NCBI GenBank assembly: GCA_000469685.2
Contig: LS997564.1
Coordinates: 961,001-1,025,000 of the forward strand
Length of the DNA stretch: 64,000 nucleotides
From: Haemonchus contortus
Taxonomy: Eukaryota; Nematoda; Chromadorea; Rhabditida; Trichostrongylidae
Direction of reading: 5' to 3'
A program made the translations under genes and the position numbers. The notes under the pieces are model-generated. The model ran no database searches, was not told the DNA's origin, and worked only from the letters and a program-made list of their open reading frames with translations. This document shows positions 15,055-25,668 of the stretch, piece by piece; the stretch's first letter is position 1; the number at the start of each line of letters is the position of its first letter.

Positions 15055-16670
15055 GGTTCTACACCTGAAAGTTCATGGCTGGGTTTGAAAGACTTTATTA
15101 AACTGCGCAGTGGATTACGATTATTGCAAGTACAATAAAGACAAAAGGGCGATCATGATACCATGCGGAGCCTACTTCTGATTATGTCATTTCCAATTCT
15201 GTTGTAAAACTCATCTGAAGTTCTCCGCATCCAGTGTTGAAACGGAAGGGACTCTTTCAGAAAAGTAGAGCATTGTTAATATAACAAGAATGTGAAAATG
15301 ACGGAATCTACTCAATAAGGATCGCTGCCAAAGCAGTTGCTTGGGCAAACGCACTAGAAGTAGCGCGTTTGCCCAAGCAACTGCTGGAGAAGTGTTAGAG
15401 AGTCCATGCTGAAAATTTTGACTTAGCCTCGAATGGTATGGGATAGCAAATGATTGAAGCACGCGAAATAAACAAATGCTCGGAGAGTGGGTGTATGAGC
15501 CACTTATTGTAGTAAACGTCAATATCGAATCCTGCCTGCTGCCCTTTCTCTCGACTAGCTAGCTCCGAGAAATCATCACAAACTTCTTCTGTCGTACTCA
15601 ATCTCACGAACAGTCTAGGATTGTTGGTGAGGCATGTGCTTGAACAGAAAAGAATTGGGACCTCCCTGGGACAATTATCTGTTTGATTTGTGTATTTGTA
15701 GATTCAGCTCAGTGTATCGGGTTCAGCTGCTAGGTACCACTGAGAACTCTGGAAAACGAGCGCAGAGGCCGTGAGAGGTATGTTCATGGAGAGAAATGAA
15801 AAAAGAATCCGAGAAACGACAAGTCTACTACTTTGCCAAACATTCCACAATGGCCTTTTTGGTCATCTTATCATCCTAAACTAGTTCGGACCTTCTTTCT
15901 AACTTGAGTAGGTATGAAAATTTCTTAATTCAAGGATATTACTCCTAACTTGAAATTAATGGTAAGTCCGAAATCGAAATTTGTCAAGTACTAAGATGAA
16001 GAATGACGCCCTAATTTGAAGAATGTACTCTGCGATTAGAAGTTCGCAGTGCAGTGAAAGTAAAAGAGTCAAAAAGAACAATTGGGAAAAAATAAGAAAT
16101 CGGGTACATCAAACTTAGGTACACCTAATTGATACTTTTAAGATCTGGGTAAATGACAAGTCTTCAAATTATAAGTGACAAAATGCTAGTAAAAACACTG
16201 ATCAAAGTAAATGTAGTGCGAAACCAATACGGGCGAGTTCCCGGCCGAGGCCAGTGATCAAAAGAAGGCGAGCGGCCACGGGCGATTGATTCGAGCACAT
16301 TTGCTCAACACGACGCCATTAGGTTGGATCGCAATGAAAACTTCAGCTTGGAACGCCCAAAAGCTCTGCTCTTAAAAGGATCTTACACCTTGACCCTTCG
16401 AGAAACTCTCTTCGTGAGTATGATAGCTACACTCTTTTTTTTGCATGTGTGGTTTCTAAATGGCCAAGTGGTCGCACATGTAGAAGATTGTATTGCCTGA
16501 AAACAAGCGTGATGGGAGACGTAATAAGTCTTCATTGAGAACTAAAAAGGAACTAATAGGAGCACGACGCGGCGAGCCACGAGCCAGGTAATTTGTAGTA
16601 CCCGCCGCGTCCCTGCCAGTCGACAACGCAGTGCAATCGGTTAGTATGTTCATCGGGTCATTTCGTCCTC
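15055..16670. other. Intergenic stretch upstream of the V-ATPase D gene
   Basis: No supported gene. It contains the perfect hairpin at 15333-15384 and, at its right edge (16662-16670), the left 9 bp target-site duplication of the foldback element. Promoter elements of the V-ATPase gene should lie near 15055-15300, but I cannot point to a specific motif. Confidence 0.5.
15333..15384. repeat. Perfect 20 bp inverted repeat (hairpin)
   Basis: The left arm 15333-15352 reads GCAGTTGCTTGGGCAAACGC. The right arm 15365-15384 is its exact reverse complement, and the loop is 12 nt. It lies about 280 bp upstream of the V-ATPase D start codon. It could be a tiny inverted-repeat element, a precursor-like hairpin RNA or a cruciform; the sequence alone does not decide. 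Confidence 0.85.
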
Positions 16671-19219
16671 ACTCGCAGCTAAATCTACACCCCGAAAAAT
16701 TGGCGGACGAGTTGCGCGCGACATTTGTCAACTTTTTGCGACAACTGTCTAGCTGAAAATCAGGCAATTCGTTGCGGGACCAAGAACAGTTACCTCTCAG
16801 TGCTGATCAATGCAATCTCCCCTCTTATTTTCCTGTTCCCTGCACTATCCTGCTATAATTTTGGCCTGATGATTCTTCTATTCTGCTAAATTCTGTGCTG
16901 AACACTATTCTGCTGCTATTCTACTGGATAACGCGCGTTAACCGAGGCTGAACATTGTCGGTATCTTATTTGCATGTCTTTATTCTGCTGATACTCTATT
17001 CTACTTGTTATCTATTCCAACTCTGGCATTTGACACTCGTATCCTCCCAGGGCGCCGATCGATCCTGCACATTTCATTCCGCTCTTCCTTGGTAAGTGGT
17101 TTTTTTTTGTTACTTGTCGTATTTAAGGCTATGTGCATGCTTTATATTGCATCTCGCTTGTTGACTATTTCTTTAAGTGCTTCACATGTTGACTTTCTTC
17201 TACTTAACCCTTGGATTCTCTCCTAGTTACCTTTAATGGCATATGACTGAATTGTGGGAGAACTTATATGATTCTACCCCTTTTCATGTTTATGCTGCTT
17301 TGGAGGTGAATTCACAGTCTTTTCGCCAATCTACATCATTCTGCCTCTCAACCAAGCAATGAACAGTTTTCGCCATTTATAATGAATTGCCTTCTCGAAT
17401 TCTTCCGCTTCAACCGTTAAATCCACTGACCATTAACAATTAATCTTAACATATTAATTCAATAATATGGGATATTATGGCGATAAATTTTCATTTCTCA
17501 TGGCGCCGGCTGCATATGCTTCGAGTTCACATTTGCTTCACTGGTTATCGAATTCTAGAAGTGCCAATCGCTTGAAATACTCCATTTCACGTCCCAGTAG
17601 ACCAACATAGGGTTGAAATGTGTTAGAACGCGTGTGGTTCTACCCCTTTTCAATTTGTTGCCGGTATGAGCAAGAGTTCATCTCAACAGGTCTTTTCTCG
17701 TTAATTTTCGGTAATGTTTTTGCATGCTCCTTCACCTCTTCACATTCATTCTTTTGCCTCTAAAGTTACTTCACATAACCTAATCTGAGGCCCAAGTCTA
17801 GGTTAAATATATGCTTCATATCACATAATTAAAGAGAGCTCCAGTTCAAAAAGAAATGAGGAGAAAAACGCAATCCGTGAAGGGTATAAGAGTGGATCCC
17901 GAAGAAGTTTTTTTCTGATACGATAGGATATGAAAAATCATCGCTAAATACTTGCACATTCTAGAATTACTGAAGTTTTGGTACTATTCTACTATTACAC
18001 CCCCAGAACTGTTCTACTGTTACACCCCCAAAAACTCAAAATTTTAATTTTCGATGAAACTTTGCCTAAAGGGGTAATCCGATGCCCTGATAACGAATAT
18101 GACCTTCATTTCTGGTGTTGGCGCCATTTGGCTCCAATTGGCGCCAATTTGGCGCCAAATGGGCGCCAATTGGAGCCAAATGGCACCAGCGCCAAAAATG
18201 AATGTTATATTCGTTATCAAGACCTCAAATAACCCCTAAACGCAAGTTTTCAGCAAATTTGGTGAAAACACCCTTGGCGCCAAAATGGCGCCAATTGGCG
18301 CCAAATAGCGCCAAAGCCAAAAATGAAGGTAATATTCGTTAACAGGGCATCGGATTACCCTATAGGCGAAGTTTCATCGAAAATTAAAATCTTGAGTTTT
18401 TGGGGGTGTAATAGTAGAATAGTACCGAAGTTTTTGTAATTGTAAACAATTACTGGATGAAATTGTGCGAAGAATTCGAGTGAAGAAAATAGTTAGACTT
18501 AAACTGAATAGACGCGGCGAAAACTGTTCATTGCTTGGTTGAGAGGCAGAATGATGTAGATTGGCGAAAAAACTGTGAATTCACCTCCAAAGCAGCATAA
18601 ACATGAAAAGGGGTAGAATCATATAAGTTCTCCCACAATTCAGTCATATGCCATTAAAGGTAACTAGGAGAGAATCCAAGGGTTAAGTAGAAGAAAGTCA
18701 ACATGTGAAGCACTTAAAGAACTAGTCAACAAGCGAGATGCAATATAAAGCATGCACATAGCCTTAAATACGACAAGTAACAAAAAAAAATCACTTACCA
18801 TGGAAGAGCGGAATGAAATGTGCAGGATCGATCGGCGCCCTGGGAGGATACGAGTGTCAAATGCCAGAGTTGGAATAGATAACAAGTAGAATAGAGTATC
18901 AGCAGAATAAAGACATGCAAATAAGATACCGACAATGTTCAGCCTCGGTTAACGCGCGTTATCCAGTAGAATAGCAGCAGAATAGTGTTCAGCACAGAAT
19001 TTAGCAGGATAGAAGAATCATCAGGCCAAAATTATAGCAGAATAGTGCAGGGAACAGGGAAATAAGAGGGGAGATTGCATTGATCAGCACTGAGAGGTAA
19101 CTGTTCTTGGTCCCGCAACGAATTGCCTGATTTTCAGCTAGGCAGTTGTCGCAAAAAGTTGACAAATGTCGCGCGCAACTCGTCCGCCAATTTTTCGGGG
19201 TGTAGATTTAGCTGCGAGT
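16671..19219. mobile_element. Foldback transposon with about 700 bp inverted arms and 9 bp TSD
   Basis: The ends are exact inverse copies: ACTCGCAGCTAAATCTACAC at 16671 and its reverse complement ending at 19219. The arms run from 16671 to about 17378 and from about 18512 to 19219. They pair around a fixed axis (coordinates sum to 35890) with very few substitutions and no net indel over the first 550 bp. TTCGTCCTC flanks both sides (16662-16670 and 19220-19228) as a 9 bp target-site duplication. No transposase frame is present, so it is non-autonomous. Long inverted arms with a 9 bp duplication are typical of Mutator-like foldback elements, but the superfamily is inferred only from that. The high arm identity suggests recent insertion or gene conversion between arms. 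Each arm carries the same 73-codon open frame (17005-17226 + and 18664-18885 -). Confidence 0.92.
17965..18441. repeat. Nested inverted repeat rich in GGCGCC palindromes
   Basis: Inside the foldback element is a second inverted repeat with its own axis (coordinates sum to 36406, not 35890). Its arms begin near AATTAC and share a block reading GGTACTATTCTACTATTAC, then a TTACACCCCC block, then a block ending ATTCGTTA. The left arm has an internal partial duplication of the TTACACCCCC block. The centre, 18118-18320, contains at least seven GGCGCC palindromes, mostly in the context TTGGCGCCAA, with degenerate GGCTCC and GGCACC variants between them. The separate axis suggests an independent element inserted into, or captured by, the outer one. 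Confidence 0.85.
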
Positions 19220-19853
19220 TTCGTCCTCTCCTTAAATAAATTAGTGAGCCGAATATGAAGGTGGCAAAGCCACGTTGGATCGTCGCCAATGAAACGTTGT
19301 AGCCTCGCGATTAGTCGCCCAGCCATCCGTCACTGTGATCTCGAAACAAGCGCTGCTTAAGCACGAATTTCCTCACTTCGGCGTCGTTCCTGGTTGGAGA
19401 GTGCAGAGTCGCGATGCGCACGCGGCGAGGATACCACGATGGCGCATCCTGACCCATACCTGCTCTTATGGAGCTCATTCTGTGGTGCATCAGTCATGCC
19501 CGTGGTCCTTTCTAGTATCTCTCGTCAGGACGCTTGAAATGGTGTACCCTGTAGAACCCCATGCATTTTTCTTCTCATGACCTTACACAAAAGCAATTAA
19601 TGAAAATTAATGAAAGTTTTTTACTTCGGCAGTGATAGATATTAATTCATAGACAACCAAATGAATGATTAGGCAAGAGATTATGACATTGAAAGACATT
19701 AAAAATTACATCACAATGTAAAAAAATAGCTGTGCATAGTGCAGTGAGGTAAAGCTGAGAATGTAAATAGGCGAGAGCATGTTTTTGAGTTCGGCAATGA
19801 GGCAGCTATTTTTCGAACTGAGGTACAGCCCGATACCATCTCGAATAAAAGCT

Positions 19854-22800
19854 CTATATAGGATTGAAGAAAAGTTCAATTTGCATCGCAGTCAGGTCAA
19901 ATGACGTTTGCATCAGCTTGCTGCTCTTTTGTGGATCGACCATGGAAGCCTGGAAAAGTATGAATACATGACATCTGATGTAGTAGGTTCAGGAAAGAAA
20001 AGCAAGAGATGAAGTATTTGGCATCAATCAGTTTCGCTTTGGGATGCGCCATGCACTCGATTTGCGCTCAGAAATGTAGCAGCATCTGAATGCGTATTCG
20101 TCCTCTATAATGACGGGGCCAGCTGATGCACCAAACCAGGCTCTTATTCTCTCAACGAGTCTGGTATTAACAACCAATCTGGGAGGGTTGAAATCCGCAG
20201 TTAACCGAGGCTGGAATCGATTCGGGGCTTAGTTCCCGACTAGTACGTCATGACAACCCTATTGCCACTAATCCAACTTCGTACACTGGAATTACTTAAA
20301 ACACCACCTCGTATTCTTCCATCGGTTCTAGCGCCCACGCGAAATCCAGTGTCGGCCGAGAGACAGACGCACACCTTATTGCGATGAGGGAATCTCAGAG
20401 CTACTACGACCTTTTCCATTTCCAGTAAAAAAAACGTGGCGATTAGACTGTAGTAGCAACATGTAAACATATATGAGTTAGGAACGATACTTTGCCGTAT
20501 CCGAACCTACAACCAGACTCTCCCCCAAACGATTTCAGCACTCACCATGCCTTCACGTCCAAGGAAGTTCATAAGAGCCATCAGATCGCCGTCTCTCATC
20601 CAGTTCAATACGTCGTGCCTCACATTCACCGGATAACCGCTAGCCAGCTGCCAAATCAACGATTCAATAATTGCTCGAAGGGGAAAGAGGGGAACACCTT
20701 ACATTTTGTACGTTTGCTTGCAAGTTCTCGTATTTTTTCAGTAACTTCCTAAGACGTTCCACTTGTTCCAGAGCACACAGTTCTTTGGCCTTGAAACAAC
20801 GAATTCAACAGGATTTCAAAGCGTCCAGTCAACTGGACGTACCTTTCTGACGAAAATTTCGTAGGCCTCGTCGATTTTCCCAGCATCGACCTCTCCCTGG
20901 ATTTCGGAGAAGTAGGCATCGTTATTCTTGAATTCCTGCTCGAGCTTGCCAATGCATTTACCCTTGGGAGAAGTGACGACTTCAGGGTCCTTAAATGATT
21001 TAATGGTTTGTCTTATTTACTAGGGTTGAATATGGACCATCGTGGCGATTCAACCAGTCGTGTGAGGACCATTCAGCATCACCTTTCAAAAACAAGCGAG
21101 ATCTCTGGCGCGGTTATCTGAGATCACCGCACGAGGCAATGAGTAAGTACAAGTGTATCAAAAAATCAACGCTCACCAAGTTCGGGAGCCGAAATTGGAT
21201 CCCCTGTGCTTGTCTCTGGAAAGAAATTCAGAGTTATCGACGAAAACCCAGGAAATTGAGCGTTTTTTGGAGCGGCCTACGCACAAGCCTGCCAGTTGCG
21301 CTTGGGCTCAGAAGGAGGAGCAAACGAAACAAAGCAAAGGAACGTTTTGCAACTAATTAAGTGAAATCCCTCTATTTCTGTTTATTTCTAAAATGATGCC
21401 CAGGTAGCACCGCCATATTTAGCAAAGAAATGAAAAACCCCTTGATATAGTGGGTGTTGGACCTCCTGTCACGGTTTGTTTGAATCTAATTCTACTCTAC
21501 ACAAACGATAAACTTACAACATCGCGTTGGAGCGATTTCGGATGGTACAAGTTGGGTAGCAGTCTGTTCTGAAGATACAGCCATTGGGAGCTCTAGCTAT
21601 CTTTTGGGCAAAATCATCAACATTCATGTGACTAGTTCAAAAAAGATATATATCGATTGATCTACGAATGTGAACTTACTGCAATTTGCAGTGGTAATGA
21701 GAGTAGAGTATTCAACGGGGCAAACGGTACAATTGAGGGATTTGTACCGTTATTCTGAAAAGTAAACAACCCATTTGCTGATTCACAGTACTCCCTAGCC
21801 ACAGTACAGGATGCACTGCTACGCCTACTGCTACAGAACTACCAATAAGCCGTCTACGGAAAATTCTACATCTAAAATCGTGTGTTCACACAAAATAATA
21901 ACCAACATTGGAGCCAAGTTGGCCGAACAAACTTTTAGCAAACTGATCGAACATCTCCTGAAATTTATCGAATGGATAGACTGAGGTCTTGTTGATTACC
22001 AAAGCTTGGCCATAATATTCGCCCCAAGAAGCCAGATCGAAAATAATCGTTTTTAGCTACAAGTAGACCAGGCTCCTGAGTTTTGCAACGAAGAAGAAAA
22101 CATTCATCGATTATTGCCTTTTTCCTATGCTATTTGTAATAGTGGGTCGAGACAGAGCAAGCCACAGAGTAATCCATAGAAATGACTGGACTCAACTATA
22201 TTATCCGCTACCGAGAGTTACCTGACACCTACGCAGCATCTTGGTTTTGAAGCAGTTGAAAACCTTACCATGAGCTTCTGAAGGTCAAGTGGGTTCGTAG
22301 TGATTGGTGGTAGAACTTCAGCATCTTTCACGATTATCTGGAAGATAAGTCTTCTGCCTTGAAAATGAAGGTTAGAAGATCAGAGATTGAATATTCAATA
22401 TGGTCATTTACACCCTTGCAAGGTTTCTAAATGTGTTAGTTGATGCTGTTCATTCGAATTGACAGGGGGAGCATCATTATCAATGCTTTGTTTCTGAACT
22501 GTCACAAAAATACATGAAGGAAACTTTCTTAGGTTCAGAATTCATCATACTGGAGCGCAAGGGAGGTACAATATCGGGATACTTCCTAGAGTATTCTAAA
22601 AAATTAGGTAAATAAAAGAAACGCTCTAAAAAGGCAAAATAATGGGTTAGTCTCAAGCCAAAGTAGAAAAATTGAAACGAGCAAAAGTCGCCAGACGACA
22701 GGGGCTTGTCCCTTTGGAGGACACTCCAACTCCTGGCCTACTGAGATTGGTTTTAATCTACATATATCAAATGGCCTTCTACAAGGAACACTAGGGAAAT

Positions 22801-22887
22801 GTAAAAAAAAAACTTTGTACCAACCGGTTGACCATGTATTGTAGTCAGAGCTAATGCGAGAATCAGTGAAGAAATGAGGCACGTCAT
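19854..22887 (-). CDS. Secreted protein of unknown family, multi-exon
   Basis: The predicted start exon 22825-22887 encodes MTCLISSLILALALTTIHGQ, a typical signal peptide, so the product is probably exported. Further phase-compatible exons are 22269-22337, 22000-22056, 21907-21957, 21680-21754, 21181-21219, 20843-20989, 20703-20789, 20546-20647 and 19854-19949, the last ending in a TAG stop. The C-terminal half is helical and charged (for example KLEQEFKNNDAYFSEIQGEV), with scattered cysteines. Two pieces remain unresolved: a likely exon near 22440-22490 and one near 21510-21592 (ARAPNGCIFRTDCYPTC) do not splice in a consistent phase. I do not recognise the family; a nematode-restricted secreted protein is an inference. 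No catalytic motif was seen. Individual exons are better supported than the whole chain. Confidence 0.65.
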
Positions 22888-23628
22888 CGTTGAGAGTGCT
22901 GTTTGGCATCATCCCTCAGGCAGCGCTTTTATTTGGTTTGCTCCCAAAGCTGCTCAAACAGGAAGAGCTCACCTGTACACGGTATGACATAGTGTTTTTC
23001 CATATGGTCTCCCTTTGTTCTTGTGGGAGTAGAAAAAACGAAACAAACGAAACAACAACGTACGTCATTTGAAATGAAAACATTACGGTTCCATTTGGAA
23101 TGAGTCAGCCGACCCACTTGAGGCCAGTTGAAATTTCTTTGTTTGATTGTTTACTCAATGTTTACTACACTACTGAAATCCAAAGCGGAATTAGAGCTCT
23201 ACAAAGCATATACATGTGTCTGTCACGATGGCAGTAGGATCGTCTTGAATATAGTCTATACTTTTACAGTGCGCTCTGCGCTTTCTGTTAGGCAGCTAGG
23301 TATCTTGACGGCTCCTTCCTCACGACTCCTACACTACCAGAGTGGACCAGTAGCTGAGAAACCTCGTCATAAGTTTTCCTTGCCAATCTTGACCCTGCCC
23401 CCGCCTTCGCATGTTCCTTAGTGTTCCGATCTTTATTGGCTGTATCATTCTCTTCCTTTCTATAGACCTCGTAAATCGTAGCCAATAAAGCCCCTCTCGA
23501 GGAGGCAAGGTCCCCTTTCATTGTCCATAATCAATTCTTTGCTTTGGCATTAGGCTTCCGTCAAATTGTTTCTGGGCGGATTCACTCGAATGCTTTCTCA
23601 TCAAAACTAAACAAATCTTAGAGGAAGG

Positions 23629-25161
23629 ATGGCTGCGAAACCGACACGGGTCTTCATGGATATCACAGCAGATGGCGAATCCATCGGACGACTTGTATTC
23701 GAGGTGAGCTGCGATCTGGTTAACCTACAATATTGATTTTGTTTTTATTTTCTATCAGAAGCCCTTTACAGCACTACTTAGGTGTTCTGTAGTCGATCCC
23801 TAAAATTCAGATCGAGATTTACTAGAAGGCAACACATGACGTATTACTCGATATGATATTTGCACAGCTGTATGACATCTTTCATAGTCCACGACCGGTC
23901 GCGGCGACCAGTCGCGCGACCGGTCGTGGACTATGAAAGATGCCTATGGGAATTTGTTGACATGTCTGTGTCTTCAGGTCTACCCGGAAGAATGACTAAA
24001 CATTTCCCACTGCTACATTCTCAGCTTCATTTTCGATAAATTCGACCAGACAGTCTCCGAGTGAAATAGTCCGTCGGAAACTGTGCCTTCAAAAAATCTT
24101 CCGTTTCCGATTAGAAGTCTGATGCGTGGCTTATCCCTGCAGCCAACCAAATAAGCAGTTAAACAGATAACGGCATTGTTTTGTATCCTTCCGAATTCTT
24201 TAGGTAGTCTAGGAATTAAGAGTTCTCTTGACTCTTCCCATCATGTTTCAGCTGAACACGAAAGTCTGCCCAAAGACAAGTGAAAACTTTCGTCGACTGT
24301 GCACCGGCGAGAAAGGATATGGCTACAAGGGATGTCACTGGTATCGGATCGTACCGGGATTCTGTGCTTGCGTAAGTAATTAATCATTATCGTACCTATT
24401 TCCTTTATTCTTAAGACTTCCAGACACTCGAAAAGAATTTTGTAAAACGTTGACTTCGCTATCAGTTTTTGTTCAGTCAGGCGATTTCGAGACCCAAAAC
24501 CAGGATCGTAAAGGCGGCCACAGCACCTTCGATACGAAATACTTCGATGATGAAAACTATGATATCAGTCATGATAAAAAGTTAGTTTGAAAAGAAATCC
24601 GAATCAAATTGCCATTTACACTGAAACTGGTTCAGAGGTATACTTTCAATGGACAACTTTGGCTGGGCTAATACCAATTCTAGCCGATTTTTCGTTACTT
24701 TCACTGATACCCCGTGGTAGGTTACCCTTTGCACGTCGTCATCGGCGACAGTAATTGTTCGTCGGATTGAGCGATTTCCATTACTGGAAATCATCTAATA
24801 ACATTGGATATCAACGTAAATGGCCATTTATTACTATGGGACTCATTCAGGATGGATAACTTCCATGTCGCTTTTGGTGAACTCGTTGAAGGCTTCGATG
24901 TTCTAGATAAAATGGAAAGCTATGGCATTCTAGAAGGTGAGGCGGTTAGTCTTAAAGTGCTAAATTTTCTAACAGAGCTTGACAAGAGTATAGGTCTTGT
25001 AGTTGGGGCTGTTCCAGAACTGGCGTAGGAATGACTTCCCTTTTTTTTACTAGTCACTTTAGTTACCTCGATTTCCTACTTACTCTTTTTTTTTAGGTGC
25101 AGGAGCTCAAAAAGGTCGCACCTCGAAATTGGTGGTCACTTCAAACTGCGGAGAGCTATGA
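23629..25161 (+). CDS. Cyclophilin-type peptidyl-prolyl isomerase, divergent active site
   Basis: Cyclophilins catalyse cis-trans isomerisation of peptidyl-proline bonds and often act as chaperones or spliceosome partners. Six exons join in phase: 23629-23703, 24252-24371, 24477-24580, 24636-24716, 24851-24936 and 25097-25161, giving 176 residues, the length of a single-domain cytosolic cyclophilin. Family landmarks are [18 protein letters not shown], the [10 protein letters not shown] loop, [28 protein letters not shown] and the C-terminal SNCGEL. Against human cyclophilin A, the equivalents of Arg55, Phe60, Phe113, Trp121 and His126 are kept. Met61 is Cys, Gln63 is Cys, Ala101 is Asp and Gln111 is Arg, with one residue inserted in the loop before SRFF. 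Activity may therefore be reduced or specialised. Intron 1 carries a small palindromic transposon. Confidence 0.93.
23874..23944. mobile_element. Palindromic mini-transposon (GGC/GCC family), copy A
   Basis: This is a near-perfect palindrome of 71 bp whose right end reads GAAAGATGCC and whose left end is GACATCTTTC. TAT flanks both sides (23871-23873 and 23945-23947) as a 3 bp target duplication. The inner part is GC-rich with ACCGGTCGCG-type repeats. It sits in intron 1 of the cyclophilin gene and shares its arms with 55213-55303. Confidence 0.85.
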
Positions 25162-25668
25162 ACTCAACTCACAACCAGTTATCTATCAACTATGAACTGT
25201 AGTGCTGCTGCCTTGTAAAACAGTAATTTGAGCCATATACAGTAGAGTTCTTGGATTTAAAAGCGTTAAAGTCAGTGCACTATCAAACATGAAATTCTAT
25301 TATGGTCACATCCGAATGTAATGACTCCCACTGACAAACCGATATCGATTAGTAGCTGCCGCGCGACGGCACCGCAATAGGGAACCGCCCACGTAAATGG
25401 GGTGAGAACTTTTCTGCAATTGAGCATTCTTTGATTGCCCTCCGACGTCAAATTGATAAACTTCATACTCTACCTCATTGATATTTGATAGGCAAGATAG
25501 AAGTGGGTGGTGCTCATGTAAGCGGCCATTACGGAATAGTTGCCTTGTCGCGCGGCATGTCTTATTGGTTGCGTTAGATAGTTGACTCGCTGCGTCGTAT
25601 GACCATTGGACACAACGCCACTCATCAATAATTCAGACAAATTCAAGGCAGTTGAGGTCCGTATATAT

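Noticed and set aside
16671..19219. Inverted duplication as an assembly artefact
   Set aside because: The arms differ by real substitutions, and a 9 bp duplication flanks the element, which fits transposition better than a chimeric read.
20749..20952. Ser/Arg-rich minus-strand frame overlapping the secreted gene
   Set aside because: An alternative frame of exon 20843-20989; the frame used instead splices in phase on both sides.
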